Counted from the first letter of the stretch, positions 1-8,144 are shown. The stretch: 11,430 bases of DNA from an uncultured Lachnospiraceae bacterium (GCA_910587955.1 CAJUNN010000062.1:1-11430), one strand, 5' to 3'. Program-made: numbers and translations. The notes: generated from the letters alone by a model not told the origin.

Positions 1-34
1 TACACTCTTTCCCTACACGACGCTCTTCCGATCT
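1..34 (+). other. Illumina TruSeq/universal adapter contamination
   Basis: From position 2 the sequence reads ACACTCTTTCCC and runs on to end in GCTCTTCCGATCT at 34. This is the read-1 end of the Illumina universal adapter, recognised from memory. It is not genomic. The genome begins at about 35, where an open AraC-like reading frame on the minus strand is cut. The left edge is therefore a raw contig end with untrimmed adapter. Confidence 0.97.
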
Positions 35-296
35 TGTAGGTCCAGGGATTTTTTTTGTCTGCCTCATAGTAGGTGAGTTCGTCAGGCCGGATGAGAAAGG
101 CGTCGTCCTCTCCCAGGCAGTAAGTCTTTCCGTTCAGACGGTAATACCCCCTGCCGCTTAAAATATAGTGGATCAAGTATCCGCTCCGCAGGGCAGGACC
201 GTAGCTGTGTCCGGGCTTACAGGTTTCGTAACCGCAGGTGTAGACGAATGCGTCCAGATTTTTAAAAAAATCATTGGAAAATGTAAATTCTTTCAT
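35..296 (-). CDS. AraC-family transcriptional regulator, N-terminal part only (partial)
   Basis: The start codon is ATG at 296-294, preceded by AGGAGG at 306-301. The frame stays open for 87 codons until the adapter. The protein begins MKEFTFSNDFFKNLDAF and continues with YLIHYILSGRGYYRLNGKTY, then FLIRPDELTYYEAD and NPWTY. This is the typical N-terminal cupin (AraC-binding, sugar-sensing) domain of AraC-type regulators such as RafR/MsmR. The C-terminal helix-turn-helix domain would lie beyond the contig end. It is divergent from the alpha-galactosidase gene, so it is probably the local activator that responds to raffinose, melibiose or a derived sugar. Family assignment is confident; the inducer is inference. 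It is incomplete because of the contig end, not a visible mutation. Confidence 0.85.
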
Positions 297-335
297 AAAG
301 CCTCCTTTTCCGGCGGAACTTCCGGATTGGTCACA

Positions 336-364
336 AAGATACATGATTTTGCAACATTTGTCCA
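336..364 (-). promoter_or_regulatory. Putative promoter of the AraC-type regulator
   Basis: Read on the minus strand, TGGACA (364-359) and TATCTT (341-336) are separated by exactly 17 nt. They match the sigma-A hexamers at 5/6 and 4/6 positions. A spaced inverted repeat, ACATG (341-345) / CATGT (363-367), overlaps both elements and could be an operator. This is a sequence-only prediction of moderate strength. Confidence 0.4.
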
Positions 365-386
365 TGTAATTCATATTTTACCGTAG

Positions 387-392
387 TATAGT
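387..392 (+). promoter_or_regulatory. Putative -10 element of the alpha-galactosidase operon
   Basis: TATAGT differs from the consensus TATAAT at one position and lies 47 nt before the GTG start at 440. No recognisable -35 hexamer sits 16-18 nt upstream (the sequence there is ATGTAA). That is what is usually seen at promoters needing an AraC-type activator. The whole divergent intergenic region is 297-439, and the activator would be expected to bind in about 320-370. Weak prediction. Confidence 0.35.
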
Positions 393-439
393 TAAGGGTG
401 CAAGGACAAAATACGGAAATTGCAGAAAGGAGGCAAAAA

Positions 440-2623
440 GTGAGTATTCAATATGAGAAACAGCAGAAAATTTTCCATCTGAAGGCCGGAGGGATGAGCT
501 ATGCCATGCAGGTGGTGCGGGGAAGGTACTTGGCACATCTGTACTGGGGAAGGGGGCTTCGCGCCTATGATGGGAGCCGTTTCCTGATACAGAAGGAGCG
601 GGTGCTGGAGGTAAATCCGGAGCCGGGGGACAAAACCTTTTCTCTGGGGACCCTGCCCCAGGAATATCCCCAGTACGGAAACGGCGATTTCCGTAGCTGT
701 GCTTTTTGTGTGAGAGACGAGGCGGGCAGCAGGGTGAGCAGCCTTTCCTATCAGGGCTATGCGATAGAACAGGGAAAGCCGGGGCTTCCCGGACTTCCGG
801 CTTCCTTCGGAGGGGAGACGGAGGCAGAGACTCTTCGGATCCATATGCGGGACGAAGCAGCCGGGCTGGATGTCTATCTGCTCTACAGTGTGTTTGAAAA
901 AGAAAATGTCATTGCCCGGAGCGTCTGTTTTGAAAATCATTCCCAAAGGAGACTGATCCTGGAGAAGATGATGAGCGTGTCCCTGGATATCCGGGAGGAC
1001 GATTTTGACGTTTTGACTTTGTATGGAGCTCACAACAACGAGCGGAATCCGGATCGCAGACATTTGAAAAGCGGGGCTGTACAGATAGAAAGCCTGCGGG
1101 GCGTCAGTTCTCCCCAGCAGTCTCCCTTTATGGCACTTTTGCGGAAAGGCACGGACGAAAACCAGGGGGAGGTATTTGCAGCCAATTTTGTCTACAGCGG
1201 AAATTTCCTGGCTCAGGCCCAGGCAGATGTCTTCGGAAATACAAGATTCCAGATGGGTATGAATCCCTGGAACGGAGAGTGGCTGTTGGAGCCGGGGGAA
1301 AGTTTCCAGACGCCGGAGGTGCTTCTTGTCTATTCGGACAAAGGAATGAACGGAATGTCCCATACCTTTCACCGGTTTATTCAGAACCATCTAGTGCGCA
1401 GTCCCTTTGCAGGGAAGGAGCGGCCCATTCTGATCAACAGCTGGGAGGCGGCTTACTTTGATTTTACGCAGGAGAAGCTATTGGAGCTTGCCCGAAGGGC
1501 GAAAGAGGCGGGAATCGAGCTTTTTGTCCTGGACGACGGATGGTTCGGGAAGCGCAATGATGAGGACTGCTCCCTGGGAGACTGGTATGAGAACCGGGAA
1601 AAGCTTCCCCAGGGGCTCTGCGCCCTGGAGAAGAGGATTCATGGTATGGGTATGAAATTCGGTCTCTGGGTGGAACCAGAGATGATTTCCGAGGACAGTG
1701 AGCTGTACCGGACGCATCCGGACTATGTGCTGCACACGGAGGGGCGCCCTTATACTTACGGGCGCAGGCAGCTGGTGTTGGATCTGTCCAGACAGGAGGT
1801 CTGCAGCTATGTGCTGGATGCCATGGAGAGGGTGCTTTCCCTGGCGGAAATTGACTACATAAAATGGGATATGAACCGCCATCTCACAGATGTGGGAAGC
1901 GCCTTTCTGCCCCCGGAGCGGCAGGGAGAGGTCTTCCATCGGTATGTGCTGGGACTGTACTGGATTCTGGAGCGGCTGACGGCGAACCACTCGGAGGTAT
2001 TGTTTGAGAGCTGTTCCAGCGGAGGAGGACGGTTCGATGCAGGAATGCTGTATTACATGCCTCAGACCTGGTGCAGTGACAACACGGATCCTGTCTGCCG
2101 GACACGGATTCAGTACGCCACCTCGCTCCTATATCCGCCTGTGACCATGGGAGCTCATGTGAGCGCTTCCCCCAATCACCAGACGGGGCGGATTTCTCCT
2201 CTCTCCACGCGGGGCCATGCAGCCATGAGCGCCAATTTCGGCTGTGAGCTGGACCTGACGAAATGTACGGAGGAGGAATTGGCAGAGATTGCGGAGCAGG
2301 TGCGCTTTTACAAAGAGATCCGGAATACGGTGCAGAGAGGAAGCTTTTACCGGCTGGAAAATCCTTTTGAGGGAAATACGGCTGCCTGGGAGTTTGTGTC
2401 GGAGGACGGCAGGGAAGTACTGGCCTTCCGGTTTGAAATATTGTGCAGGCCCAATGCCCCGGTAAGGATCCTGAAGCTTATAGGGCTGGAAGAGGGAGCC
2501 CGGTACCGAAATGCGGAAACAGGGGAGATTTACGGAGGAGACGAATTGATGTACAGCGGGCTCAGCATTCTGCCGGAAGAAGGAGATTTCCGGAGCAGAT
2601 GCTTCCGCCTTTGGAGAGTATAA
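440..2623 (+). CDS. Alpha-galactosidase, glycoside hydrolase family 36
   Basis: This retaining exo-alpha-galactosidase removes terminal alpha-1,6-galactose from melibiose, raffinose and stachyose. The chosen start is GTG at 440 because AAAGGAGG lies at 426-433 with 6 nt spacing. An in-frame GTG at 398 has no such site. The product is 727 residues, the usual length for bacterial GH36. It has an N-terminal beta-domain, a central (beta/alpha)8 barrel from about residue 300, and a short C-terminal beta-domain. LDDGW (D365, D366) binds galactose. D477 in KWDMN is the expected nucleophile and D547 in WCSDNTD the acid/base, close to the D478/D548 numbering I recall for Geobacillus AgaA. The conserved ESCSSGGGRFD and NHQTGR segments are present. 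There is no signal peptide, so the enzyme is cytoplasmic and the substrate must be imported. It is first in an operon, 42 nt before the PTS gene, with no terminator between. Confidence 0.95.
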   Translation: MSIQYEKQQKIFHLKAGGMSYAMQVVRGRYLAHLYWGRGLRAYDGSRFLIQKERVLEVNPEPGDKTFSLGTLPQEYPQYGNGDFRSCAFCVRDEAGSRVSSLSYQGYAIEQGKPGLPGLPASFGGETEAETLRIHMRDEAAGLDVYLLYSVFEKENVIARSVCFENHSQRRLILEKMMSVSLDIREDDFDVLTLYGAHNNERNPDRRHLKSGAVQIESLRGVSSPQQSPFMALLRKGTDENQGEVFAANFVYSGNFLAQAQADVFGNTRFQMGMNPWNGEWLLEPGESFQTPEVLLVYSDKGMNGMSHTFHRFIQNHLVRSPFAGKERPILINSWEAAYFDFTQEKLLELARRAKEAGIELFVLDDGWFGKRNDEDCSLGDWYENREKLPQGLCALEKRIHGMGMKFGLWVEPEMISEDSELYRTHPDYVLHTEGRPYTYGRRQLVLDLSRQEVCSYVLDAMERVLSLAEIDYIKWDMNRHLTDVGSAFLPPERQGEVFHRYVLGLYWILERLTANHSEVLFESCSSGGGRFDAGMLYYMPQTWCSDNTDPVCRTRIQYATSLLYPPVTMGAHVSASPNHQTGRISPLSTRGHAAMSANFGCELDLTKCTEEELAEIAEQVRFYKEIRNTVQRGSFYRLENPFEGNTAAWEFVSEDGREVLAFRFEILCRPNAPVRILKLIGLEEGARYRNAETGEIYGGDELMYSGLSILPEEGDFRSRCFRLWRV

Positions 2624-2665
2624 AACAGAAGATGCGGACAAAGTTTAAGAAAGGGGAGTTAAGAA

Positions 2666-4267
2666 GTGGACGGGAAAAAGAGACAGAGGTATCTTGCAAT
2701 TTCGAAAAAGCTTACGGAACTGGTAGGCGGAGAGGCCAATATCCAGGGCGTAGCCCACTGCGCTACCAGGCTTCGGATTGTACTGGAAAACAACGACAAG
2801 GCGGATTTGAAGGCCATTGAGGATTTGGACCTGGCAAAGGGCGTGTTTGTGGCCGGGGATCAGCTTCAGATTATCTTTGGAGCAGGCCTGGTTAATGATG
2901 TCTATGAGGTATTTACGGAGTATACCGGAAAGCAGAATATGAGTTTAAGCGACTTGAAGACGGAGGCAAATAAGAAGATGAATCCTGTTCAACGGGTGAT
3001 CAAGGCTCTGTCGGACGTGTTTATCGACATTATGCCGGGCATCCTGGCGGCGGCGCTTTTGACGGGGCTTTCCGGGGTGCTGGCCAATTTGGATGCGGTG
3101 CAGAGCAGCGAGACTCTGTTCGGAATCACAAAGCTTATCAATATTTCTTCCGGGGCGATCTTCGGTTTCCTTCCCCTGGCCGTTTCCTACAGCGCCTGTA
3201 AACGCTTCGGCGGAAGGCCCATTCTGGGTATTGTCATGGGATGTATTATGCTGTCGCCCAGTCTGGCAGACGCCTATGCGGCGGCCCAGGGAACCGTGGA
3301 GGTGACTACCCTGCACCTGTTTGGCCTGGGCGTGGATCTGGTGGGATTTCAGGGCGGCATTATCGTAGCCCTCCTGATGGGCGTGGTAACGGCAAAGCTG
3401 GACCTCTTCTTTGAGAAAAAGGTTCCCGAGGTCATTCGCCTGCTGGTATCCCCCCTTCTCACAACCTTGGTGGGAGCTCTTCTGCTCTTTACGGCCGTCG
3501 GGCCTCTGGGCCGGGGGCTGGCATCGGTCATTACCGGGGGACTGGTGTGGATGACCCAGAATCTGGGCGTATTCGGCTATGCCCTTTTCTCCGGTCTGCA
3601 GCAGCTGGTTGTTATCACGGGGCTTCACCATATTTTCGGCGCCATTGAGGCACAGCTTCTGGCGGATACGGGGCGGAATATTTTGAACCCTCTTATGTCC
3701 GTAGCCATGACGGCCCAGGGCGGTGCCGTTCTGGGATATCTGATGAAGAACAGGAGAGATGCCAAGACCCAGGAGCTTTGCATTCCCAGCTTTATCTCTG
3801 TTCTTTTCGGAATTACGGAGCCGGCTCTTTTCGGCGTGAATGTGCGTTTTAAGTATCCTCTTATAGGCGGCTGCATCGGAGGCGCCATCGGCGGGGCCAT
3901 GGTTTATTTTACCAATCTGGCTGCTCTGGGCTTCGGAACTACGGTAATTCCGGGAATTGCGCTGGCAGATCCGGCAAATAACGGTTATGTAAACTATGTG
4001 ATTTCCCATGGGGTGGCTCAACGATCCCAACGGCCTTTGCCAGAAGGACGGGATCTATCACATTTACTTTCAGTATTGCCCCTTCTATCCCGTGCGGGGA
4101 AGTATTTTCTGGGGACATATGACTACCCGGGATTTTATCCGCTACGAGGAGCAGGAGCCGGTGCTTTACCCGGACAGTCCCTGGGATGCAAACGGTCCCT
4201 ACAGCGGCAGCGCCTATCAGGAAGACGGAACACTTTACGTGTTTTATACGGGAAACGTGCGCTATGA
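2666..4267 (+). CDS. PTS EIIBC, sucrose/beta-glucoside family (ScrA-like), C-terminus disrupted
   Basis: The GTG start at 2666 follows AAGGGGAG (2651-2658). The N-terminal EIIB domain carries the phosphorylation motif HCATRLRI with Cys32. A membrane EIIC domain follows from about residue 110, including TGLHHIFGAIEAQ (318-330) and the signature GITEPALFGVN (382-392). There is no EIIA domain, so a separate EIIA must donate phosphate. The family match and length suggest sucrose or a related glucoside as substrate; this is inference. The homology ends at about residue 450 (NYVISHGVA). The remaining 82 residues, full of R, P, G and S, are the neighbouring GH32 gene read in the wrong frame. A normal protein would continue for some 20-30 hydrophobic residues, so the last membrane segment is lost. 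As assembled, the transporter is probably defective. Confidence 0.85.
   Translation: MDGKKRQRYLAISKKLTELVGGEANIQGVAHCATRLRIVLENNDKADLKAIEDLDLAKGVFVAGDQLQIIFGAGLVNDVYEVFTEYTGKQNMSLSDLKTEANKKMNPVQRVIKALSDVFIDIMPGILAAALLTGLSGVLANLDAVQSSETLFGITKLINISSGAIFGFLPLAVSYSACKRFGGRPILGIVMGCIMLSPSLADAYAAAQGTVEVTTLHLFGLGVDLVGFQGGIIVALLMGVVTAKLDLFFEKKVPEVIRLLVSPLLTTLVGALLLFTAVGPLGRGLASVITGGLVWMTQNLGVFGYALFSGLQQLVVITGLHHIFGAIEAQLLADTGRNILNPLMSVAMTAQGGAVLGYLMKNRRDAKTQELCIPSFISVLFGITEPALFGVNVRFKYPLIGGCIGGAIGGAMVYFTNLAALGFGTTVIPGIALADPANNGYVNYVISHGVAQRSQRPLPEGRDLSHLLSVLPLLSRAGKYFLGTYDYPGFYPLRGAGAGALPGQSLGCKRSLQRQRLSGRRNTLRVLYGKRAL
4000..4016 (+). other. Abrupt EIIBC/GH32 junction (deletion or misassembly)
   Basis: EIIC-like sequence runs into GH32-like sequence around the palindrome CCCATGGG (4005-4012). 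Upstream the EIIBC frame reads VISHG. Downstream the frame offset by +1 reads MGWLNDPNG. In the GH32 frame a TGA lies two codons before the ATG. Neither the EIIBC C-terminus, nor an intergenic spacer with a ribosome-binding site, nor the GH32 N-terminus is present. I estimate about 200 nt missing from the usual family lengths. Confidence 0.75.
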
Positions 4268-5330
4268 AGATGGGGACTATGACTATGTAAATAGCGGGAG
4301 AGAGCAGAATACCATTCTCACCGTATCCCGGGATGGATTCTGTTTTTCGGAAAAACGGCTTTTGATGAAAAATGAGGATTACCCGGCAGATTTGACGAAG
4401 CATGTGCGGGATCCGCAGGTCTTCCGGGAGAAGGGACGCTATTTTATGATTCAGGGAGCCAGGGATCGGAAAAACCGGGGATCGATACTGCTCTTTGAGA
4501 GCGGTAATCTGACGGACTGGACTTACAGGCTCCGTTTTCAGCCGGAGAAGGCCTTCGGCTATATGTGGGAATGTCCCAATTATCTTAAAATAGAGGGAAA
4601 GCGTTTTCTCATTGCTTGTCCGCAGGGAGTGCCCTGCCACGGATATGATTTTGCCAATGTATATCAATGCGGCTGGTTTTCCCTGGATTATGATTTTGAG
4701 GGGACGGATTATAAGCTTGGGACTTTTCAACAGCTGGATCGGGGCTTTGATTTCTATGCCCCCCAGGTCTTCTGCGACGAGAGAGGAAGGTGGCTGCTGT
4801 TTGGCTGGATGGCAGTACCCGATTCCGGTTACGGGGAACCTACTCTGGAAAACGGCTGGATTTATGCCCTGACCATTCCCAGGGAGCTGTATGTGAACGG
4901 TGGAGGAAGGCTTTGCCAGAGGCCGGCGGAGGAACTAAGAGGGCTGCGGAGAGACGGCAGGGAGGAAACCTTTGAGGGTTCCTTTTCCTGGGAGACATCC
5001 CCTTGTTTTGAGCTGAAGCTTGAGATGGAACGGGAGACGGCGGATTTCCGGCTCTTTCTGCGGGAATCTGCTCTGCTGGAATACGGGGACGGGACCCTGA
5101 CACTGGATATGACAGGCTGCGGGAGCGGGAGAGAGAAGCGGTGCCTGGAAGTTTCCAGGATCCGGAATCTTTGGATTTTCTCCGATACTTCCAGTTTGGA
5201 GATCTTTGTGAATGACGGGGAGGAAGCCTTTACCACCCGGATTTATGATTCTATGGAGGGGCTTAGGGTCCGGATGGAGTCAGGAGAAGCGGCCGGAAGG
5301 GCACAATACTATCGGCTGGATACGGAATGA
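4008..5330 (+). CDS. GH32 sucrose-6-phosphate hydrolase / beta-fructosidase, N-terminally truncated
   Basis: This enzyme splits sucrose-6-phosphate delivered by the PTS into glucose-6-phosphate and fructose, or acts on sucrose or other beta-fructosides. All three GH32 catalytic motifs are present. WLNDPNG carries the nucleophile (D6 from the assigned ATG), RDP the transition-state stabiliser (D135), and ECPN the acid/base (E188). The C-terminal beta-sandwich is intact, with SSLEIFVNDGEEAFTTRIY near the end. The frame has 440 residues, whereas family members are usually near 480-490. The nucleophile motif normally sits some 35-50 residues in, so the N-terminus is missing. ATG 4008 has no ribosome-binding site and overlaps the PTS frame. 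It is unlikely to be well translated as drawn, unless by +1 shifting from the PTS frame. Family is certain; exact substrate is inferred from the PTS and alpha-galactosidase neighbours. Confidence 0.88.
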   Translation: MGWLNDPNGLCQKDGIYHIYFQYCPFYPVRGSIFWGHMTTRDFIRYEEQEPVLYPDSPWDANGPYSGSAYQEDGTLYVFYTGNVRYEDGDYDYVNSGREQNTILTVSRDGFCFSEKRLLMKNEDYPADLTKHVRDPQVFREKGRYFMIQGARDRKNRGSILLFESGNLTDWTYRLRFQPEKAFGYMWECPNYLKIEGKRFLIACPQGVPCHGYDFANVYQCGWFSLDYDFEGTDYKLGTFQQLDRGFDFYAPQVFCDERGRWLLFGWMAVPDSGYGEPTLENGWIYALTIPRELYVNGGGRLCQRPAEELRGLRRDGREETFEGSFSWETSPCFELKLEMERETADFRLFLRESALLEYGDGTLTLDMTGCGSGREKRCLEVSRIRNLWIFSDTSSLEIFVNDGEEAFTTRIYDSMEGLRVRMESGEAAGRAQYYRLDTE

Positions 5331-5345
5331 GGTGTCCGGCAGCAG

Positions 5346-5383
5346 AAAAAAAGCGGGGCTACATCTCATGGATGTCCCCGCTT
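5346..5383 (-). terminator. Intrinsic terminator of nrdDG, stem overlapping the nrdG stop
   Basis: AAGCGGGG (5351-5358) pairs with CCCCGCTT (5376-5383). The helix continues with ACATC (5361-5365) / GATGT (5371-5375), leaving a 2-nt bulge and a 5-nt loop. Read leftward it is followed by seven U residues (5352-5346), so it is a rho-independent terminator for the minus strand. The 5' arm and loop lie within the last codons of nrdG (stop TAG at 5361-5359). In the plus direction, ending the GH32 operon, the hairpin has no U tract. Confidence 0.9.
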
Positions 5384-5922
5384 CCCATGGTCCGTTTCCA
5401 GGTTCCGGGAAGAAGCACCATTCGGTTTTCTGCCAGGGATCTGGGAACGTCTATGATATTCTGATTGGAGGATCCCCGGAATATGAGAGAGGGATCCTTT
5501 AAATTTTCCACAAATTTCCCGTCTACAATCACGTCTATACAGGAAAGAAGATCCCGCAGCGTACCGGGATCACCGATTCGTCCGCTCAGCAAATCCCGCT
5601 CAAAGGAGAAGCCCGTGTAGCACCAGAGGGTTTTTTCCGGAAATTGTTTCTGAAACTTTTGAACCAGGGGCAGCAGGGCTTTCTGGTTTTCCGGTTCCAT
5701 AGGCTCCCCGCCCAGAAGGGAAAGCCCGGCTGTGTAGCCGGGTTCCAGCGCATGGAGAATTTCTTCCATGGTTTCTTCTGTGAAAGGGGTGCCGTAATCA
5801 AAATCCCAGGCTTCCTGGTTAAAACAGTTCCGGCAGTGGTGGCGGCAGCCGCTCACAAAGAGGGAGACGCGCACCCCCGGCCCGTTTGCAATATCATTTT
5901 TTTTGATGACGGCATAATTCAT
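5359..5922 (-). CDS. nrdG: Anaerobic ribonucleotide reductase activating protein (radical SAM)
   Basis: NrdG uses S-adenosylmethionine and a [4Fe-4S] cluster to generate the glycyl radical on NrdD. The 187-residue protein has the radical-SAM cysteine motif CxxxCxxC at Cys26, Cys30 and Cys33 (GCRHHCRNC). It has the N-terminal segment NDIANGPGVRVSLFVSGC typical of NrdG and a GGEP motif (LLGGEPM) for SAM binding. Its ATG overlaps the nrdD stop by 4 nt (ATGA), and no strong ribosome-binding site is seen, so translation is probably coupled to nrdD. The C-terminal extension after IIDVPRSLAENRMVLL is short and ordinary. It ends inside the terminator hairpin. Confidence 0.96.
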   Translation of the reverse strand: MNYAVIKKNDIANGPGVRVSLFVSGCRHHCRNCFNQEAWDFDYGTPFTEETMEEILHALEPGYTAGLSLLGGEPMEPENQKALLPLVQKFQKQFPEKTLWCYTGFSFERDLLSGRIGDPGTLRDLLSCIDVIVDGKFVENLKDPSLIFRGSSNQNIIDVPRSLAENRMVLLPGTWKRTMGSGDIHEM

Positions 5923-8096
5923 AAGTGCAGCACCCGTTCCTTAATTTCCTGGGTTCTTCCCTGGTTCCAGAACTGGGTTCCGATGTAGCCGCAGGTACGC
6001 CTTGCTACGTTCATTTTGTTCTGGTCGGTGTTGCCGCAGCTGGGACATTTCCAGATCAGTTTTCCGTGCTCGTCTTCCTGGATATCGATTTCCCCGTCAA
6101 AACCGCAGATCTGGCAGTAGTCGCTCTTGGTATTCAGCTCGGCATACATAATGTTGTCGTAGATGAACTTCATCACGGAGAGGACGGCCTCCAGGTTGTT
6201 CTGCATGTTGGGGACTTCCACATAGGAGATGGCTCCGCCGGGCGAAAGGGCCTGGAATTTGGCTTCCAGAGCCAATTTATCAAAGGCATCAATCTCTTCC
6301 GTTACATGAATGTGATAGCTGTTGGTGATATAGTTCCGGTCCGTGACATTTTTCACCACTCCGAACCGCTGCTGCAGGCATTTGGCAAACTTGTAGGTGG
6401 TGCTTTCCAGGGGTGTGCCGTAGAGAGAGTAGTCAATCTGTTCCGCAGCCTTCCATTTTGCCGTGTATTCGTTGAGCTTGCGCATAATCTGAAGGCCCAG
6501 CTCTTCCCCTTCCGGTTCCGTGAGCTTCTTGCCGTTCAGGCTGTAGACGCACTCCCACAGTCCCGCATAGCCCAGGGAGAGGGTGGAGTAGCCGCCGTGC
6601 AGGTACTTGTCGATGGTTTCACCCTTTTTCAGGCGGAGCAGGGCTCCGTGCTGCCAGAGAATGGGAGCTGCGTCGGACACGGTCCCGGTCAGGCGCTCGT
6701 GGCGGCACTGAAGGGCCCGGTGGCAGAGATCCATGCGCTCGTCAAAGATTTCCCAGAATTTCTCCAGGTCACCGTTTGCGGAGAGGCCGATATCCACCAA
6801 ATTGACGGTGACAACGCCCTGGTTGAAGCGCCCGTAATATTTGGGTTTGCCCTCTTCATCCACAAAGGGGGTAAGGAAGCTCCGGCAGCCCATACAGGTG
6901 TAGCAGTGCCCTTCCCCGTTTTTATCGACCTTGTTTTGCAGCATGATCTTCTCGGAAATGTAATCGGGCACCAGGCGCTTGGCCGTGCATTTGGCTGCAA
7001 GCTGGGTCAGATACCAGAAACGGCTGTCCTCATGGATATTGTCTTCCTCCAGCACATAAATCAGCTTGGGGAAGGCGGGAGTGATCCAGATTCCCTTTTC
7101 GTTTTTGACGCCCTGGTAGCGCTGGCGCAGAGTTTCTTCTATAATAAGAGCCAGGTCCAGTTTCTCCTGCTCGCTCTTGGCCTCGTTTAAGTACATGAAC
7201 ACGGTCACAAAAGGAGCCTGTCCGTTGGTGGTCATCAGAGTCACGACCTGGTACTGAATCATCTGGACCCCGTTTCGGACCTCTTCCCGCAGGCGTTTTT
7301 CCGTGATCTCTGTAATCTCGTCCTCGGTGACAGCTTCATGGATGGAGTGCAGTTCTTCTGCAACCTGCTTGCGGATTTTCTGACGGCTGATATCCACGAA
7401 GGGAGCCAGGTGGGTGAGGGAAATGCTCTGTCCGCCGTACTGGCAGGAGGCTACCTGGGCGATAATCTGAGTGGCAATGTTGCAGGCGGTGGAAAAGCTG
7501 TGGGGCTTTTCGATCAGGGTTCCGCTGATAACGGTTCCGTTCTGCAGCATGTCCTCTAAGTTGACCAGATCACAGTTGTGCATATGCTGTGCAAAATAAT
7601 CTGCATCGTGGAAATGGATAATGCCCTGCTCGTGGGCGGCCACAATATCCGCAGGAAGCAGAATCCGTTTGGTAATGTCTTTGCTGACCTCCCCGGCCAT
7701 GTAGTCCCGCTGTACACTGTTGACCGTAGGATTTTTGTTGGAATTTTCCTGCTTGACTTCCTCATTGTTGCACTCGATAAGGCTTAAAATCTGTTCATCT
7801 GTGGTATTCGACTTGCGGATCAGCGCACGGGTGTAGCGGTAGGTAATATATCGTCTGGCTACGTCGAAGGCGCGCAGATTCATAATCTGATCCTCTACCA
7901 GATCCTGGATCTCCTCCACGCTTAAAGAGCGGTTCATATTCAGCGCGGCACTCTCCACGTCCTCGGCAATCCGTTTGATCTGGACAGCGTTCATGCGTGC
8001 GCTTGGAACTACGCTTTCATTGGCCTTGGCTACAGCCAAGATGATTTTTTCCGGGTCAAAAGCGACTTCCGCGCCGCTTCGCTTAATAATTTTCAT
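5919..8096 (-). CDS. nrdD: Anaerobic (class III) ribonucleoside-triphosphate reductase
   Basis: NrdD reduces NTPs to dNTPs without oxygen, using a glycyl radical and formate as reductant. The 725-residue protein starts with an ATP-cone allosteric domain (about residues 1-95, KIIKRSGAEVAFDPEKI). The motif CMGCRSF places the likely thiyl-radical cysteine at C404. A C-terminal zinc ribbon has cysteines at 661, 664, 684 and 687. The glycyl-radical motif RRTCGYIG puts the radical at G703. ATG at 8096 follows AAAGGAGA on the minus strand. It forms a two-gene operon with nrdG. The promoter carries NrdR-box-like sites, implying repression when dATP/ATP pools are adequate. The presence of this enzyme indicates anaerobic growth. 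The frame is complete and undamaged. Confidence 0.97.
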   Translation of the reverse strand: MKIIKRSGAEVAFDPEKIILAVAKANESVVPSARMNAVQIKRIAEDVESAALNMNRSLSVEEIQDLVEDQIMNLRAFDVARRYITYRYTRALIRKSNTTDEQILSLIECNNEEVKQENSNKNPTVNSVQRDYMAGEVSKDITKRILLPADIVAAHEQGIIHFHDADYFAQHMHNCDLVNLEDMLQNGTVISGTLIEKPHSFSTACNIATQIIAQVASCQYGGQSISLTHLAPFVDISRQKIRKQVAEELHSIHEAVTEDEITEITEKRLREEVRNGVQMIQYQVVTLMTTNGQAPFVTVFMYLNEAKSEQEKLDLALIIEETLRQRYQGVKNEKGIWITPAFPKLIYVLEEDNIHEDSRFWYLTQLAAKCTAKRLVPDYISEKIMLQNKVDKNGEGHCYTCMGCRSFLTPFVDEEGKPKYYGRFNQGVVTVNLVDIGLSANGDLEKFWEIFDERMDLCHRALQCRHERLTGTVSDAAPILWQHGALLRLKKGETIDKYLHGGYSTLSLGYAGLWECVYSLNGKKLTEPEGEELGLQIMRKLNEYTAKWKAAEQIDYSLYGTPLESTTYKFAKCLQQRFGVVKNVTDRNYITNSYHIHVTEEIDAFDKLALEAKFQALSPGGAISYVEVPNMQNNLEAVLSVMKFIYDNIMYAELNTKSDYCQICGFDGEIDIQEDEHGKLIWKCPSCGNTDQNKMNVARRTCGYIGTQFWNQGRTQEIKERVLHL

Positions 8097-8144
8097 GTAA
8101 TCTCCTTTAATCGTCCTATCAGTTAAATGGTGCTGACAGGGACT

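Noticed and set aside
398..439. Upstream GTG (398) as start of the alpha-galactosidase
   Set aside because: The strong AAAGGAGG at 426-433 lies inside that extension and is ideally spaced for GTG 440, and the resulting length fits the family.
392..1390. 332-codon minus-strand frame, and another at 2945-4030 (361 codons)
   Set aside because: Both lie opposite clearly identified genes (GH36 and PTS EIIBC), have low-complexity R/H/Q/P-rich products and lack ribosome-binding sites.
5925..7190. Long open frame (421 codons) on the plus strand
   Set aside because: It is antisense to nrdD, whose protein carries all class III motifs. The plus-strand product has no recognisable domain and arises from the codon bias of the true gene.
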